Below, piece by piece: positions 25,301 to 37,514 of a DNA stretch of 64,000 bases. Position numbers and translations under genes: made by a program. The notes beneath the pieces were generated by a model, which was not told the origin of the DNA, did no database searches, and was given only the letters and a program-made list of their open reading frames with translations. This stretch comes from Impatiens glandulifera (taxonomy: Eukaryota; Streptophyta; Magnoliopsida; Ericales; Balsaminaceae), in assembly GCF_907164915.1 (NCBI RefSeq), contig NC_061864.1, positions 2,592,389 through 2,656,388 on the forward strand, in the 5' to 3' direction. The number at the start of each line of letters is the position of its first letter. The first letter of the stretch is position 1.

Positions 25301-27357
25301 CGAACGTCTAACCTGAATGTTGAAGACGATCGTCGATGATGAAGGAAGGAGCCGTAGGTGATGAAGGAAGCTTGATGATGAAGAACCTTGATGAAGGAAG
25401 CTTGATGATGAAGAACCTTGATGATGGAAGGACGGTTGGTGGAGAGGAGGGAAATGGAGAAGAAAGTGGCATTTCATAACTGAAATGCGCACTCACTTTA
25501 CTGATTTTTTTTTTTTTTTTTTTTTAATAAAGGGTAAAACTGACCTTTTGCCTTGGCAAAAGGTCAAAAATGAAAAATTTATTAATGACCTGTTAATAGT
25601 GGAAATTCCCCTCTTATGAGGGTTATTCCATCAAATTTCCCTCCCGCTTAGTTGTAATATTTTTTTTTATTTTTTTTTGATTGATTAATAATTTTTTTTT
25701 TTTAATTAAGGAAAATTAAACTAAAAACATTTATAATAAAATTGAACATATATAAATTAATGAAAATGAATAAAAACTTTTCGTTCAAATACCACAAAAT
25801 AAAAAAATTAATGTGAGACTTGTATTAATATAACATTGAAGCATTTTGTATTTTCTTCAACTATGACTATTACTTATAAATAAATATTATTTATATTATT
25901 AAAATATTGATAATTGACGACAAAACAAAAAAAAAAAAAAAAAATGACAATTGACACAATTATTTTGTTTGAAAAACTATATGACAGTATTTTGATTTAA
26001 TTCATATATAGGTTTGAAAATAAATATAATAAAAATAATTTAAATAAATATTATTCATATTATTAAAATATTAGTTTGACACGGTTTATTAAGATAAGAA
26101 TTTTTTTATGATTAGATTTTTTTTTAAAAAAAATTTAACATTTTAAATTAAAAAAAAAATATTAGGTTAAGTTCTTAAATTCAAGAAAATAAATATAGTT
26201 GAATACGTTAATTTATTAAATTAAAAAAAAAAATGCTTCAAAATATTAATTTACTAAATAAATATATCAACATTTAAACTTTCTAAATTCAAAAATTGAG
26301 ATATTTTATTTAAAAAAAAAAATATCAAATTACAATTTTGAGTTAAAAAAAATAAAGTTGAGAATTATCAAATTACCTTGGTTTGAACTCTATTGAAATT
26401 CTTATTTTAATTTCAATTCTTAATTTTAAATATTCTACTAAACCTAAAAATTAAAATTAAACTCCACAATTCCATTTACATAGTTACTAGGTAAATAAAT
26501 GATAGAGGAAAGAAAGTTTTTAAAATAGTTTGATTAAGCTTAATTGCCATAATTTTAACAAATTAATTAGCTAGCAGGATGATTTTTCATTCTAACATTA
26601 ATATTACACTCATTTTAAACAACCCAAAACAACATAGAAATGGATGATATGAGACACAAAACATGTTGTTGAGTGACAGTTAAACTTTTTTAAATTTAAA
26701 GTTATAAACATTTATAATTTGAGAGAATTTGTGTACAAATTCAAGTTATAAAAATTAATATTATAAATGAATAGAATATACACATTTGTTGTAAAATTAA
26801 AGACATTAAAATTGTTGCAATGGGACAATTGGAGAGTCAAATAAATCTTTTAAATAAAAAATAATGGTTAACTCTTATGTCCTTTCAATAAGTCACTAGC
26901 TAATTGCATACCGAACCTGTCACAAATTTGTATTCGGATTTCAACTTTAATATTATAATTAATCAATAAATGTGTTTTGATAAAAAAAAATAAAAAATTG
27001 TTAATCGAGAAACATTGACGTGTAAAATACTCATCTTAAAAATAGAACATATTAATTGATTGAAAATAAAAAGAGATGGAGAAGAAGAGAACCTGCAGCA
27101 GAAGCAGCAAGAACGGTTCCTTTGGAGTCTCTAACATGGAGGGAAATTCTGGTTTTGTGATATTTTGAATGAGAATTGTAAATAATATTTGAGTAGAAAT
27201 CGGACATGGCCATGGAAATGCAGGTAAGACCCATCTTTCCTTGGTCGGTTTCCATGTCCAAAATCACTCCCACGTCTACGTTAATTACTGCACCCATGGA
27301 ACAAGAACAACATCCAAAGATGACGACCATGAGTAATACATGAAGTAACTCATTCAT
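19341..27357 (-). CDS. GLR-C: glutamate receptor-like channel with transposon-filled intron 1
   Basis: Third GLR paralogue. Exons on the minus strand are 27357-27093, 22383-21023, 20848-20536, 20446-20049 and 19961-19341, phases 1, 0, 1, 0, giving 985 codons. Exon 1 (signal peptide plus VDVGVILDMETDQGKMG) lies 4.7 kb upstream of exon 2 because a Mutator-like element sits in intron 1; exon 1 is almost identical to that of GLR-B, which supports the assignment. S1 has GYCIDVFDAVMARMPY and ANRSLYVDFTLPYMESRV, where the usual ESGV is ESRV; M1 is about 583-605; the pore loop is FWFSFSIMFLTH; M3 ends SYTASLTSWMTV; S2 has LAAFDESPY; M4 is near 825-850. The reading frame is intact. The intron-1 acceptor abuts a short GCA repeat. 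Correct splicing across the element is inferred, not shown. Confidence 0.9.
22440..22762. other. GC-richer patch of unknown origin in GLR-C intron 1
   Basis: This ~320-bp piece is much richer in G and C than its surroundings (CGCCGCCCACTCGCCGCC, CACGCCCCAAACCCCCGAC). It has short open frames on both strands but no recognisable protein. It directly precedes the Mutator-like element and carries its left target duplication. It may be captured gene DNA or a retroelement remnant; the minus-strand GTTTGGGGCGTGGCA recalls the ends of some plant LTRs, but this is weak. Confidence 0.35.
22763..22880 (+). repeat. Left terminal inverted repeat of the MULE-type element
   Basis: The 118-bp end begins GGGAAATTTGATGG and contains the internal palindrome GACCTTTTGCCAAGGCAAAAGGTC. 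It is followed by an A-rich tract. Confidence 0.92.
23215..23496. repeat. Inverted array 1: 21-bp units forming a hairpin
   Basis: The left arm (23215-23323) repeats GCAGACGACAGTGCATCTGTC about five times; the right arm (23341-23496) repeats its reverse complement about seven times, with a ~17-bp spacer. Each unit is also partly palindromic (GACAGTGCATCTGTC). Transcription from either side would give a long near-perfect hairpin. It lies between a plausible donor (GAAT/GTGAGT near 23087) and an acceptor (TTTTTTGCAG at 23564) of a plus-strand gene remnant, thus in an intron. It translates in all frames into short repeats (DDSASVA, SQTTVHL), which I regard as by-products. Confidence 0.93.
23565..23714 (+). 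pseudogene. Short coding exon in the MULE-type element (49 residues), function unknown
   Basis: After the acceptor TTTTTTGCAG an ATG opens a 49-codon frame starting MAPTKCKNKTVIENFPGRVS and ending KSQV. The segment NFPGRVSWKST loosely recalls the start of proteins found with plant Ulp1-type or DUF1985 genes carried by MULEs, but I cannot confirm it. It is probably the truncated first coding exon of a gene once carried by the element. Confidence 0.35.
23863..24020. repeat. Inverted array 2 of the GCATCTGTCGC motif
   Basis: A near-perfect palindrome centred near 23922 (GGTGCATGCGCC). Its arms alternate GCATCTGTCGC with CAGGCGGGAAAT and GCGACGGT, the same motif family as arrays 1 and 3. It sits between the two gene remnants of the element. 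Confidence 0.88.
24110..24290. repeat. Tandem repeat, ~28-31 bp units
   Basis: Repeated units of GTTTGATCAACACCCTACCC and AACAGATGATCAAAACCCTA fill this segment inside the MULE-type element, downstream of the transposase fragment. Confidence 0.8.
24324..24857 (-). pseudogene. MULE transposase N-terminal remnant
   Basis: A minus-strand frame entered through an acceptor (CAATTGCAG just above 24857) and an ATG at 24851 runs about 175 codons to a stop at 24324. It begins MNVGVFLLFDGDWKTDD and continues VPRNATYEELASIVYNSIGV and YDLVFKLKY...SDVAFYLQE. This matches my knowledge of the N-terminal region of plant MuDR-type transposases (FxGxW near the start, then VP..xTYxxL, then DxDVxxFL). The catalytic DDE region and zinc knuckle are absent; the C-terminal part is a repetitive QQDVFEQQDVF tract. 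Array 3 lies in the intron or leader just upstream. Confidence 0.55.
24955..25190. repeat. Inverted array 3 of the GCATCTGTCGC motif
   Basis: The left arm (24955-25055) has GCATCTGTCGCAGGCGGGAAAT-type units; the right arm (25070-25190) has the reverse, GCGACAGATGCATTTCCCGCCT, repeated about four times; the turn is near 25060 at a GCATGCGACAG palindrome. Four copies of AGGAGGAAAATGCA precede it (24904-24958). Confidence 0.92.
25524..25641 (-). repeat. Right terminal inverted repeat of the MULE-type element
   Basis: It is the reverse complement of 22763-22880 with no difference that I could see, ending CATCAAATTTCCC, and is preceded by a T-rich tract. Such identity suggests fairly recent activity or gene conversion. 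Confidence 0.92.
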
Positions 27358-28839
<1,482 letters not shown>

Positions 28840-29890
28840 CATTCAAAGTAGTGTTCTGAAATACTTGATCGGCAAGGCGAGAAGGGAGTATCAGGGGATG
28901 TTACAATATTTGAAGTCGGTGTCAATATCTCTAGCTCATTATAATGCATATGATTTTCTTCAATTTGGTCTTCAATATTCACAATAGTATCTTCTTCGTT
29001 CATTTTCCTTTCTTCTTTGGATTTGATCATCATCAAAAAAGATCTAATTATACCACATTGCATCAAGAAATGCCTGTGCTCGTAGGTTAACATGGCGAGA
29101 AATATAATGACCGCGATAGAAGAAGCAGAACCAACAATGAGGAATAATCCCCAAAAATTCCCCAGGCTCAGATTGCTTGAACCCGCCTTTGGGTCTTGTT
29201 GTGGGCAGCTCTTTTCATTTCCAAACCATTTATTTTCTATTTTCTCCATCTCCCCTCCTTCTGTCACGTTTAAGATTTCCCTTGACACATCTGATACCAA
29301 TGGTGATCCTCTCGGGAAACCCTGCATTGCATGCAATATGCATGGATCATTCCTATCTATATATATTTATGAAGGTGGTAATTAAAACATTAATCTCAAT
29401 CGGTCAGTCCAACATATATACATATATATATACTTACAAAGCCAAAGCCTCCCGTCTTAAGATTAGGTCCGATCATGGTGTACTTGAAGCAGTGTCTCCC
29501 AACTAATTGTTTCAAATAAGGACTTTCATCAAAGGCAGCTACTATGCTTTTATTTGAAAATGCGGAATCCAAGTCTTTCATAGACTTGAACATCTTAAGT
29601 TGAGAATCCTTACAGCCCATTTGCTTAAGGTAGCTAAAAACAAATGAGCCTTTAGGGTATCCAATACTTTGTCCTTTAATGATAAGATCTTGAACATCTG
29701 TAATTGACGGCTCGAGTTGTTGAACCGTCATCAACGATGTCAAGCTAGCCGTGTAGCTCTGCGTCAATATTAGAACCAAAAATCCCCATATGATCACCAC
29801 TAGTCTAGCCAAATTGCTCACCACCTCTTCCCCTACGTACACATGAATATTGTCAAGATCGGTATTATAGTGTCATTGGTTAGTTAATTA

Positions 29891-30365
29891 TGTTAGAATT
29901 ATCCTAATTAGATCCTAATTTAATATGTGAGAAATTAAAATCTTGAATGCGGCGGAAGCGTACCTTAATTAATGGCATGAATCTTGTCTTTTCTTTAATA
30001 GAAAAAGTCTTTAATCTCTCTATATTTAGACTTTCTTGATGTGGAATGGTTCTTCCATTTGATGAGTAAGTCAATAGATTTCTCTCTCTGTTGATGGGGA
30101 CGCAAAGGAGAATTGACGTTACTTCAAATGGGGACCATTACCGTTACATATAACCAACAATAAGTTAGTTATTATAGTTAGGTAATTTCTAATTTAGCCC
30201 CTTCATAAAATTAGAAATCTCACTTAGGTATCCTCACTTTATATTCATGACAAATACACCCATAAGCCATAAACTTAATCACATTAGATCACATTATTTT
30301 GGCTTATATTAAATATGACATTTACACAATTATTTATTATACTAGTGACCCTAAAAATTCCAACA
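29891..30365 (-). repeat. LTR (3' LTR in element orientation)
   Basis: 475-bp long terminal repeat. It differs from the partner only near 30072 (TTTCTCTC against TTTATCTC) and near 30220 (ATCTCAC against ATCCCAC). Confidence 0.93.
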
Positions 30366-30377
30366 AACTCCCACTAG
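30366..30377 (-). other. Polypurine-like tract of the copia element
   Basis: The minus strand reads TAGTGGGAGTT directly before the LTR, the expected place and composition for the plus-strand primer. Confidence 0.6.
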
Positions 30378-31194
30378 GTCACGTATGTACAAAAATAAAT
30401 GTATTAACCATAATGCGCCTGAAGTTTTATGTCATCTTAATCATATGTTGTATTAAACAATTTTATCAATTAATTATATCAATATAGGACCAAAGAGCTC
30501 GTCGTTGTATTTAAACACAACTAGACCCAACAATGATCACATAAATCAATACAATTAATTGACAAATCATATCATGAATGTGAGGAATGAAAATTCCATG
30601 CAAGGTGATCTTTTCATGTCAATTTTCAACTGGTCCTACTTAACTTTAGTGAGATCATACTTTAAACATAATTATACAAAGTGTAATGAACTGAATAATA
30701 CTTAAGTTCTGATCAGAATAAAAAACTTTATAAATATTTATAAAATAATTAAACTGGAAGATGTCAAAATTACAAACTCCCACTGAAGTTAGAGATCGTT
30801 GATCTCTACAACACTCATACGAGCAATATCCTCATGAAAGATATTAGATGATAAACTTATTGGCATGAGGTTCATAACCATAGAGTTTGTACATATATAT
30901 TTTATAAAAATTTATCCACTTTGTATAATTTATTTCATAAAATAAACTTGATGTCAAAATCACTTAATTTGATGCCTAGTAACATGTTATAAATTTCGCT
31001 GCAATAGTGGATGACGTCATAAGTGTTTGTTTGACACTTCTTCAAGAAATGACAAAACCCGCTAGCGAAAAATATTATCCGAAGTAGATTTCATACTATT
31101 TTGGCATCTCGTAATATCGGAGTCAGAATACTCAATGATCTCAAGACTTTCCGACTTTCTATATGTGAGCATTTAATTCTTAATTCTTTTCAAA

Positions 31195-31530
31195 TATCTC
31201 GTAAGTATTGGCTACTTAATGTCAAGCAAAATTTGTGACAACCAAAATGTCACCCATATATAAAACCATAAATGGACATGTACTCCCACTAAACTTGTGA
31301 TACACAAATAATCAATTAAATTCACCTCAAAACCAAAAGAGAGAATTGTTATTTTGTGAAATTTATGGTATCACTAACGAGACGCTTCTTCAAGTCTATA
31401 GATGAATTTCTTTAATTTGCAAACTATATTAATTTGGTCTCTCGACACAAAGTATTCTCATTGTACCAAATTGTTTTTCAATGTCTCTATTAAAAAACCC
31501 CTTAACATCTACTATGGTGAAGCTCCATAT
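31195..31530 (-). pseudogene. Degenerate copia reverse transcriptase
   Basis: Minus-strand reading gives a recognisable but broken reverse transcriptase core: MELHHSRCDV/KGFF-like, GLEEASR (usually GLKQASRQW), CVYHKFSGS, then FMVLYMGDILVV, where the catalytic YVDD motif has become YMGD. Several in-frame stops interrupt it. It cannot encode an active enzyme. Confidence 0.75.
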
Positions 31531-32730
31531 CAAAATATGTAACGGGTACCATAAATTATTCTTAAAGAGTAATTCAATTAAATTGGATTGTCATAAAGAC
31601 ACTTGATTTTGAGGTTGTTGAGTTTGTACTTAATGAGTTTGATCATATTGTCTTGTTACTCTTGATTTTTGAACATTATCCTCAATATCAATAAAATCCT
31701 TATCAATGTCAAAAACACTTGAGATATAAATCAAATCTTCCACAATAGGAATTATTGATCTAAATCATTTTTAAAGACACAATCATTTCTCCCCTCAAAC
31801 TCAATATCCTCAAAAAAATATTGCAGTCTCGTCTAAAAAAAATATCTTTAACTTGACATCATAAAAAAATTATAGCCCTTAATTATTTAGGATATTCGAT
31901 AAATTAGTTGCTCACATTTATAAACTTAAGTAACAACTAAATTCAAATAATGATTTATCCCATCTCAAAATACTTAATGCAACATTAATATCAAGTCTTT
32001 GGACAGTAATATTAATAGCTAATAGTATTTTGGTGTAATGATCAAACATTAATAATAAGACATGTCAAATAATCAATCTATCTTTGGATGAATTAATTAT
32101 TCACATAAATAAGACTTTATAATTATTACATATTTATCATCACAAGTATTAATGCAATTCTGTCAATTAATTATCAGCCTTTGGGCCAAATAATATAATC
32201 ACATGAATTACACAATACTACCATTCAAAATTGTCTTGAATTAATTTCAACAAACATTGTCACTTTGGTGATTATTTGTATCAATCAATACAATCCAAAT
32301 AATGAACAATAATATCATTAATTTAAATTTAAATGTTATATTATTGTATATAACTCAAATCAATAATATATAATTTTCCAAGAAACATATAATTTATTTT
32401 ATTATAAAAAATAAAATTATACTATAGGCCAAATCTTACTTGATTTTGAAATTTGTAATGTCTCATATTAATTAAATTAAATTAAATAATAAATCTTCAA
32501 GATTTATTTGACCAAATTTCAAATATTAGCCTAAATCCAATTATTAATTAATTTATTAATAATCGTTAACCTTAATCTTTTAATCCTAAAATAAAGGATA
32601 TAATTAAAATTTTATTATATATTAATTTATATATATATATATATCTTAAACATTATTCCTTAATTATCTCTTGATTTATAATATATATTATTTAATCCCT
32701 TAACAACAAATATCAACCGTTAATTTAAAA

Positions 32731-33010
32731 CACGGTCAATTTAAAACAAAGAATTTCTCCCTTTAACCCCTTTAACGAGAAAATCTAAACCGTTTAACAA
32801 GAAAATTTAAACACGGTCAATTTAAAACAGAGAATTTCTCCCTTTAACCCCTTTAACGAGAAAATCTAAACCGTTTAACAAGAAAATCTAAACACGGTCA
32901 ATTTAAAACAGAGAATTTCTCCCTTTAACCCCTTTAACCAGAAAATCTAAACCGTTTAACAAGAAAATCTAAACACGGTCAATTTAAAACAGAGAATTTC
33001 TCCCTTTAAC
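32731..33010. repeat. 81-bp tandem repeat (~3.4 copies) within the copia element
   Basis: CACGGTCAATTTAAAAC recurs at 32731, 32812, 32893 and 32974, an exact 81-bp period. Each unit also contains AGAATTTCTCCCTTTAAC and CCGTTTAACAAGAAAAT. A second, shorter duplication (~80 bp, TATAATCCGAAAA units) lies near 33300-33460. Confidence 0.92.
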
Positions 33011-33069
33011 TTAAACGATAATCAAACTATCAATAAATTTAATAAACATTATTAAATAATATCATAAAT

Positions 33070-33104
<35 letters not shown>

Positions 33105-33816
33105 CTCAATTATTTGATATTATCAAAAAACAATATATCCATATATTCCGAAATTGAGAGAAAATTCAAATATTAAATTTTAGGGATTTTATCATCTTAA
33201 TTATCGTAAAATTCAGATATCCCTTAATCTATTAATCTATCTATATATATATCCGATTAAAATTTTCAAATATATATATATTCTCATCATAATTTATTGA
33301 AATTATCAAAATCAATATATATTCCTAATATTATGTTTGAAAGTCTCAAAACCAATATATATAATCCGAAAATATGAAATTATCTATAACCTAATATTAT
33401 GTTTGAAATTATCAAAACCAATATATATAATCCGAAAACATGAAATTATCTATAAATTCATGCATATATATATAAATTTATGATTACTGAGAATCTAAAA
33501 TCTAAATATCCCTAAACCGAGGAGGAATCTTAATTATGAGATAATTCAAATATCTCTTTCCATCAATCTTCATGATAACATCATACGATATTAATATATA
33601 ACCGTTCCTCTTTACAGAAACTTAAAGATCTAGGAACTTAACAAAACCAGAGAATCTAAATATTTATAAATCGATAAATCTTTATATCTTTATACCAAAT
33701 TAATATATATATATTCCTAATAACATGCTTTTATTTTTATTATGAATTGCATGCCTATAAATTTCATGCATATATATCTACACCGATATAATTTTTTCAC
33801 ATAATTAAATTATGAT

Positions 33817-33829
33817 GGCTCTGATACCA
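33817..33829 (-). other. Primer-binding site of the copia element
   Basis: The minus strand reads TGGTATCAGAGCC two bases after the LTR end, complementary to the 3' end of plant initiator methionine tRNA; it fixes the element's orientation. Confidence 0.88.
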
Positions 33830-33831
33830 AT

Positions 33832-34306
33832 TGTTAGAATTATCCTAATTAGATCCTAATTTAATATGTGAGAAATTAAAATCTTGAATGCGGCGGAAGC
33901 GTACCTTAATTAATGGCATGAATCTTGTCTTTTCTTTAATAGAAAAAGTCTTTAATCTCTCTATATTTAGACTTTCTTGATGTGGAATGGTTCTTCCATT
34001 TGATGAGTAAGTCAATAGATTTATCTCTCTGTTGATGGGGACGCAAAGGAGAATTGACGTTACTTCAAATGGGGACCATTACCGTTACATATAACCAACA
34101 ATAAGTTAGTTATTATAGTTAGGTAATTTCTAATTTAGCCCCTTCATAAAATTAGAAATCCCACTTAGGTATCCTCACTTTATATTCATGACAAATACAC
34201 CCATAAGCCATAAACTTAATCACATTAGATCACATTATTTTGGCTTATATTAAATATGACATTTACACAATTATTTATTATACTAGTGACCCTAAAAATT
34301 CCAACA
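33832..34306 (-). repeat. LTR (5' LTR in element orientation)
   Basis: 475-bp long terminal repeat next to the primer-binding site and to GLR-D exon 3 (which ends at 34360). Confidence 0.93.
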
Positions 34307-35875
34307 AATTAACCATTTTAAAAAGAAAACAATTAGAGAGTTAGTTAGTAACACTTTACTATGTGCAAGGAACAATGTCGAGAAGGAAGACCAAAAGCTA
34401 GTGCACCCTTCATTATCAGACTGAGAACTGCCAAAATCTCCATTTGGTTTGTGCTCTAGAATCCAAATCACAAATCCAATGAAGATGAAAAAACATCCAC
34501 TAGTGACCCATAAGTCCCATGTTAATGGCTTCAAGAAAGCCAAAGGGTTGTTGTTTTTCTTGTCCTTGTAGGGTACAAACATCGTCACCCCGGAATCCAT
34601 GAATGGTAGCGTGAAATCCACGTACAAAGATCGGTTAGCTACTATTGTCACATCTCCGACCACAGCATCATATTTCTGGCAATAATGAAACGAACACTAC
34701 AAATTGAAACAAAATACTTGAAAATAACTAATAATTTATAAGCGCATACTTACGTACCCCAAGAGAAACTTGATACACCAACTCATTGTAGTCGCCCATT
34801 GGCTTCCCATCGGGTGTTGCGAATGGAACGTACTTGTACGAAACATGATATGGAAGCTTAGCCATAACAGCATCAAACACATCAATAACATAGCCAGTGA
34901 CTTTGGTCTCATTGGTATCACTTTCTATTATAAGATTTAAAAAGTCACTTTTTTCAACTTTCACAGGCACCCCAATCATCAATTGTTTTCCATTTGTAGG
35001 AATAACCCAACCCTTTGGAATTGACCTACTTTCTCCGGGCCAAATAATATCTTTGAGCAGTTTGGTATTAGAATTATTAACAAGATGGTTACCGTTTAAC
35101 TTTTTCGAAATCCCGATCTTTGGCGTCCAAAATCCGACACCCCTCTCACCGAGATCATCGATAAAGTTTACAATTTGGAAGGAGCTGGAGGATTGTAGCT
35201 CCCCGTTTATGAGATGGAAATCTCCACCAAGGCCTCTAAACCTACTTTTCGATAATTCTTGGTTAATGTATCTACCCATTTGAGAAACTCCAATGTTCTC
35301 GAAATCTGTTAATGTAGCATTATTTGAGGTTGTTGTAGTACTGATGTTTAATCGGCCCCTATCGTCAAAGGTTGTGTTCATGTCAATAACCTTTTGTATC
35401 GCAATCGCTAGGGCGGTGGCAGCATCATACGCCCATAACCCATATATATTTAGATCGCTGAATTTGGATTCATTCTTCCATCGGGAGATGAAATCTTTCA
35501 ATCGTTTTGTTCTTGGAAAGTGCGGTTTTATTCCAAGAACCCCGTGCATTGAGCGTGTCTCAAGTATGTTAGAAGAGTCGTTGATTATACTTAACGTGTT
35601 GGTTATTCCATTAGTCGTGATCCACACGTATCCTTCACGCATCATCCCGATCTCTTTTGCCTTGTTGAATAGACGAAAACCAAGCATGGGGTCCATATGC
35701 ACAACAAAAACCCTAGTTTGCATCGTCATAAGTTTATAAAGCACGACTAATATCTCATTATCGCTGGCTAAAGGAGGAATAGAACTTCTATGAGAAATAC
35801 GAACATCAACATCTTGCAAAGCATTGGCAAGAAATGGTATGATACCTACTCCAAATGCATTATCCACGTAGATGA

Positions 35876-35986
<111 letters not shown>

Positions 35987-36136
35987 TGAGAAATACCATA
36001 AGACCAATAAGTTGATTGGAGATCTCGCTATCAATTTCTTGGCCTAAAAAAAGTATTCTTTCTCGATAAAGTCGGTTGATTAGGGTAAAATTATATCCCT
36101 TCGGAACCGTACATGCACCTTTTGGCGCATACGGTT
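35987..36136 (-). pseudogene. clpP: clpP fragment: end of intron 1 and start of exon 2, plastid-derived
   Basis: On the minus strand 36078-35987 encodes [15 protein letters not shown] and then [15 protein letters not shown], the start of exon 2 of the plastid ClpP protease subunit. Upstream, 36136-36103 is a 34-nt hairpin starting GAACCGTATGCGCC and ending CATGTACGGTTC, the form of group II intron domain V, followed by a domain VI-like segment. This is the 3' end of the clpP group II intron joined to its exon. Confidence 0.88.
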
Positions 36137-36147
36137 CAAAAAAGAAT

Positions 36148-36228
36148 GCCTTGGTGGTGAAATGGTAGACACGCGAGACTCAAAATCTCGTGCTAAAGAG
36201 CGTGGAGGTTCGAGTCCTCTTCAAGGCA
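36148..36228 (+). tRNA. trnL-CAA: tRNA-Leu (CAA), plastid-type copy
   Basis: An 81-nt complete cloverleaf. The acceptor arm GCCTTGG pairs with the 3' TCAAGGC (one G-U pair), the anticodon loop is CTCAAAA with CAA at 36181-36183, there is a long variable arm as in class II tRNAs, and the T loop is in GGTTCGAGTCC. Flanks match the plastid trnL-CAA neighbourhood (ATAATATTGAGAAT downstream). In the nucleus it is most likely inert, although RNA polymerase III boxes are formally present. Confidence 0.93.
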
Positions 36229-37468
36229 TAATATTGAGAATACTCATTGAATTAGAAAAAGTTCGGCAGCGAATCACGAAATGTTGGTGATCTTCTCTAT
36301 CTAATGAATGGGGAGTCTGAACAACTTCTCGCCATCCAAAGGAACGAATAAGAGATGCAATAGCCTCAACTTGACTCGAGTCACTTAACGTGGCACGAAC
36401 AAGGTAAGCGCTTTGAAGAGAAGATTGAAATGGGCTTGTAGTCGAAAAGGAAACAATGGGAACGTGAGCATTTTCCCCCATATTAATGACAAAGTCAGAT
36501 TGTAATGAGGTTGGAGGCCCTATGATGGCTTGAACTTGCACATTTTTTAAAAGGTCCAAAGCTGCGCGCAATATTCATATTGTCATGTTATAAATTATGT
36601 TCCATATCTCAGAATTCAAGTTTATAATATATTGCCACATGTTTCAGAATACAAGTTTATAATATATTGTCAAATGTTACAATATTTATTGATATTATTT
36701 ATATATGCTGATGATCATTTATCATCCTATATTTTAGAGATGATGAAAACACAGTTAAAAACAAAGTCTCAAATTTATCATCCCATATTAGTTCACCATG
36801 TGTTTTAGAGAAAATTGATGAAGATAATATATTAGATCATTAAGAATAAACTAAACTGACAAAAGTGTTTTATATAATATCGAATTAAGTCCTTAAATGA
36901 AAGTTGTGTAATACTAATAATAATAAACAAATAAATAACTTTGATGTCTCATTAATTTTGCTAGTAATTCATGTCACAAATATGTAGCTTATTTGTAGTT
37001 GAGGTGTGCATTGCTAATGCGAGTTTTAACTTTAGAGTAAATAAATGGGAAAGAGAGGGAGAGAGTAATATTTTCTTTTTACTTAAGAAGAGTAGATAAC
37101 GTAAAAAAAATTTTAACTGTTGTTATTATTTTGTGATATTTTAGTTTTGATAAATTTGTTGTTTGTCATAACCAATTTGAAAATCCATTTGTTATAGGTT
37201 TAATTTTTTAAATAATTTGTGATTTTGCTGTTATAAAATCTAACTATTGTCAATTTAAAATATAAAATTATTTTATAATATATATTTAACATTGTAACTT
37301 AATTATTTTATTATAAAAATAAAGTAAAATAAAATGTTTTGTATTTTTGATTTTTTTAATAAGATTAATTATTTTAATTTATATATATTCTATTTATAAT
37401 GATTAATTAAAATTAATGTTAATTTCAAATAAATATTTTTAAATAATAATTTTATATTTAAAAATTCA

Positions 37469-37476
<8 letters not shown>

Positions 37477-37510
<34 letters not shown>
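37477..37510. repeat. (AT)n microsatellite in GLR-D intron 1
   Basis: AT dinucleotide run of about 34 bp. The rest of intron 1 (36562-38002) is AT-rich and holds no other recognised feature. Confidence 0.9.

Positions 37511-37514
<4 letters not shown>

Larger units (their letters stand above)
22755..25649. mobile_element. Mutator-like (MULE-type) DNA transposon, deletion derivative
   Basis: The element proper spans 22763-25641 (2,879 bp). Its ends, GGGAAATTTGATGG and the inverse, belong to inverted repeats of about 118 bp that look identical. Both sides are flanked by TCCCGCTT (22755-22762 and 25642-25649), an 8-bp target duplication; a 9-bp reading has one mismatch. Long terminal inverted repeats starting GGG and an 8-9-bp duplication fit plant MULEs. 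Inside are a transposase N-terminal fragment on the minus strand, a small plus-strand coding exon, and three inverted arrays of one short motif. No catalytic transposase domain is present, so it would need help in trans. Confidence 0.85.
29891..34306 (-). mobile_element. Ty1/copia-type LTR retrotransposon, non-autonomous, in GLR-D intron 3
   Basis: Two direct repeats of 475 bp (29891-30365 and 33832-34306) both start TGTTAGAATT and end ATTCCAACA, with two differences that I can see. The target duplication AATTA flanks the element (29886-29890 and 34307-34311). On the minus strand a primer-binding site TGGTATCAGAGCC (complementary to the initiator Met tRNA, as in many plant copia elements) follows the first LTR, and a purine-rich GTGGGAGTT precedes the second. 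The 3.5-kb interior has a decayed reverse transcriptase and an 81-bp tandem repeat, but no intact gag-pol. It lies within an intron of GLR-D in the same orientation as the gene. Confidence 0.93.

Noticed and set aside
29891..34306. Extra GLR exon sequence hidden in the 4.5-kb intron of GLR-D
   Set aside because: The paired LTRs, target duplication and primer-binding site explain the expansion; exon 3 and exon 4 join in phase without any added coding sequence.
36148..36228. trnL-CAA as a working nuclear tRNA gene
   Set aside because: It is embedded in other plastid fragments inside a protein exon, which shows an organellar origin; nuclear use is unlikely.
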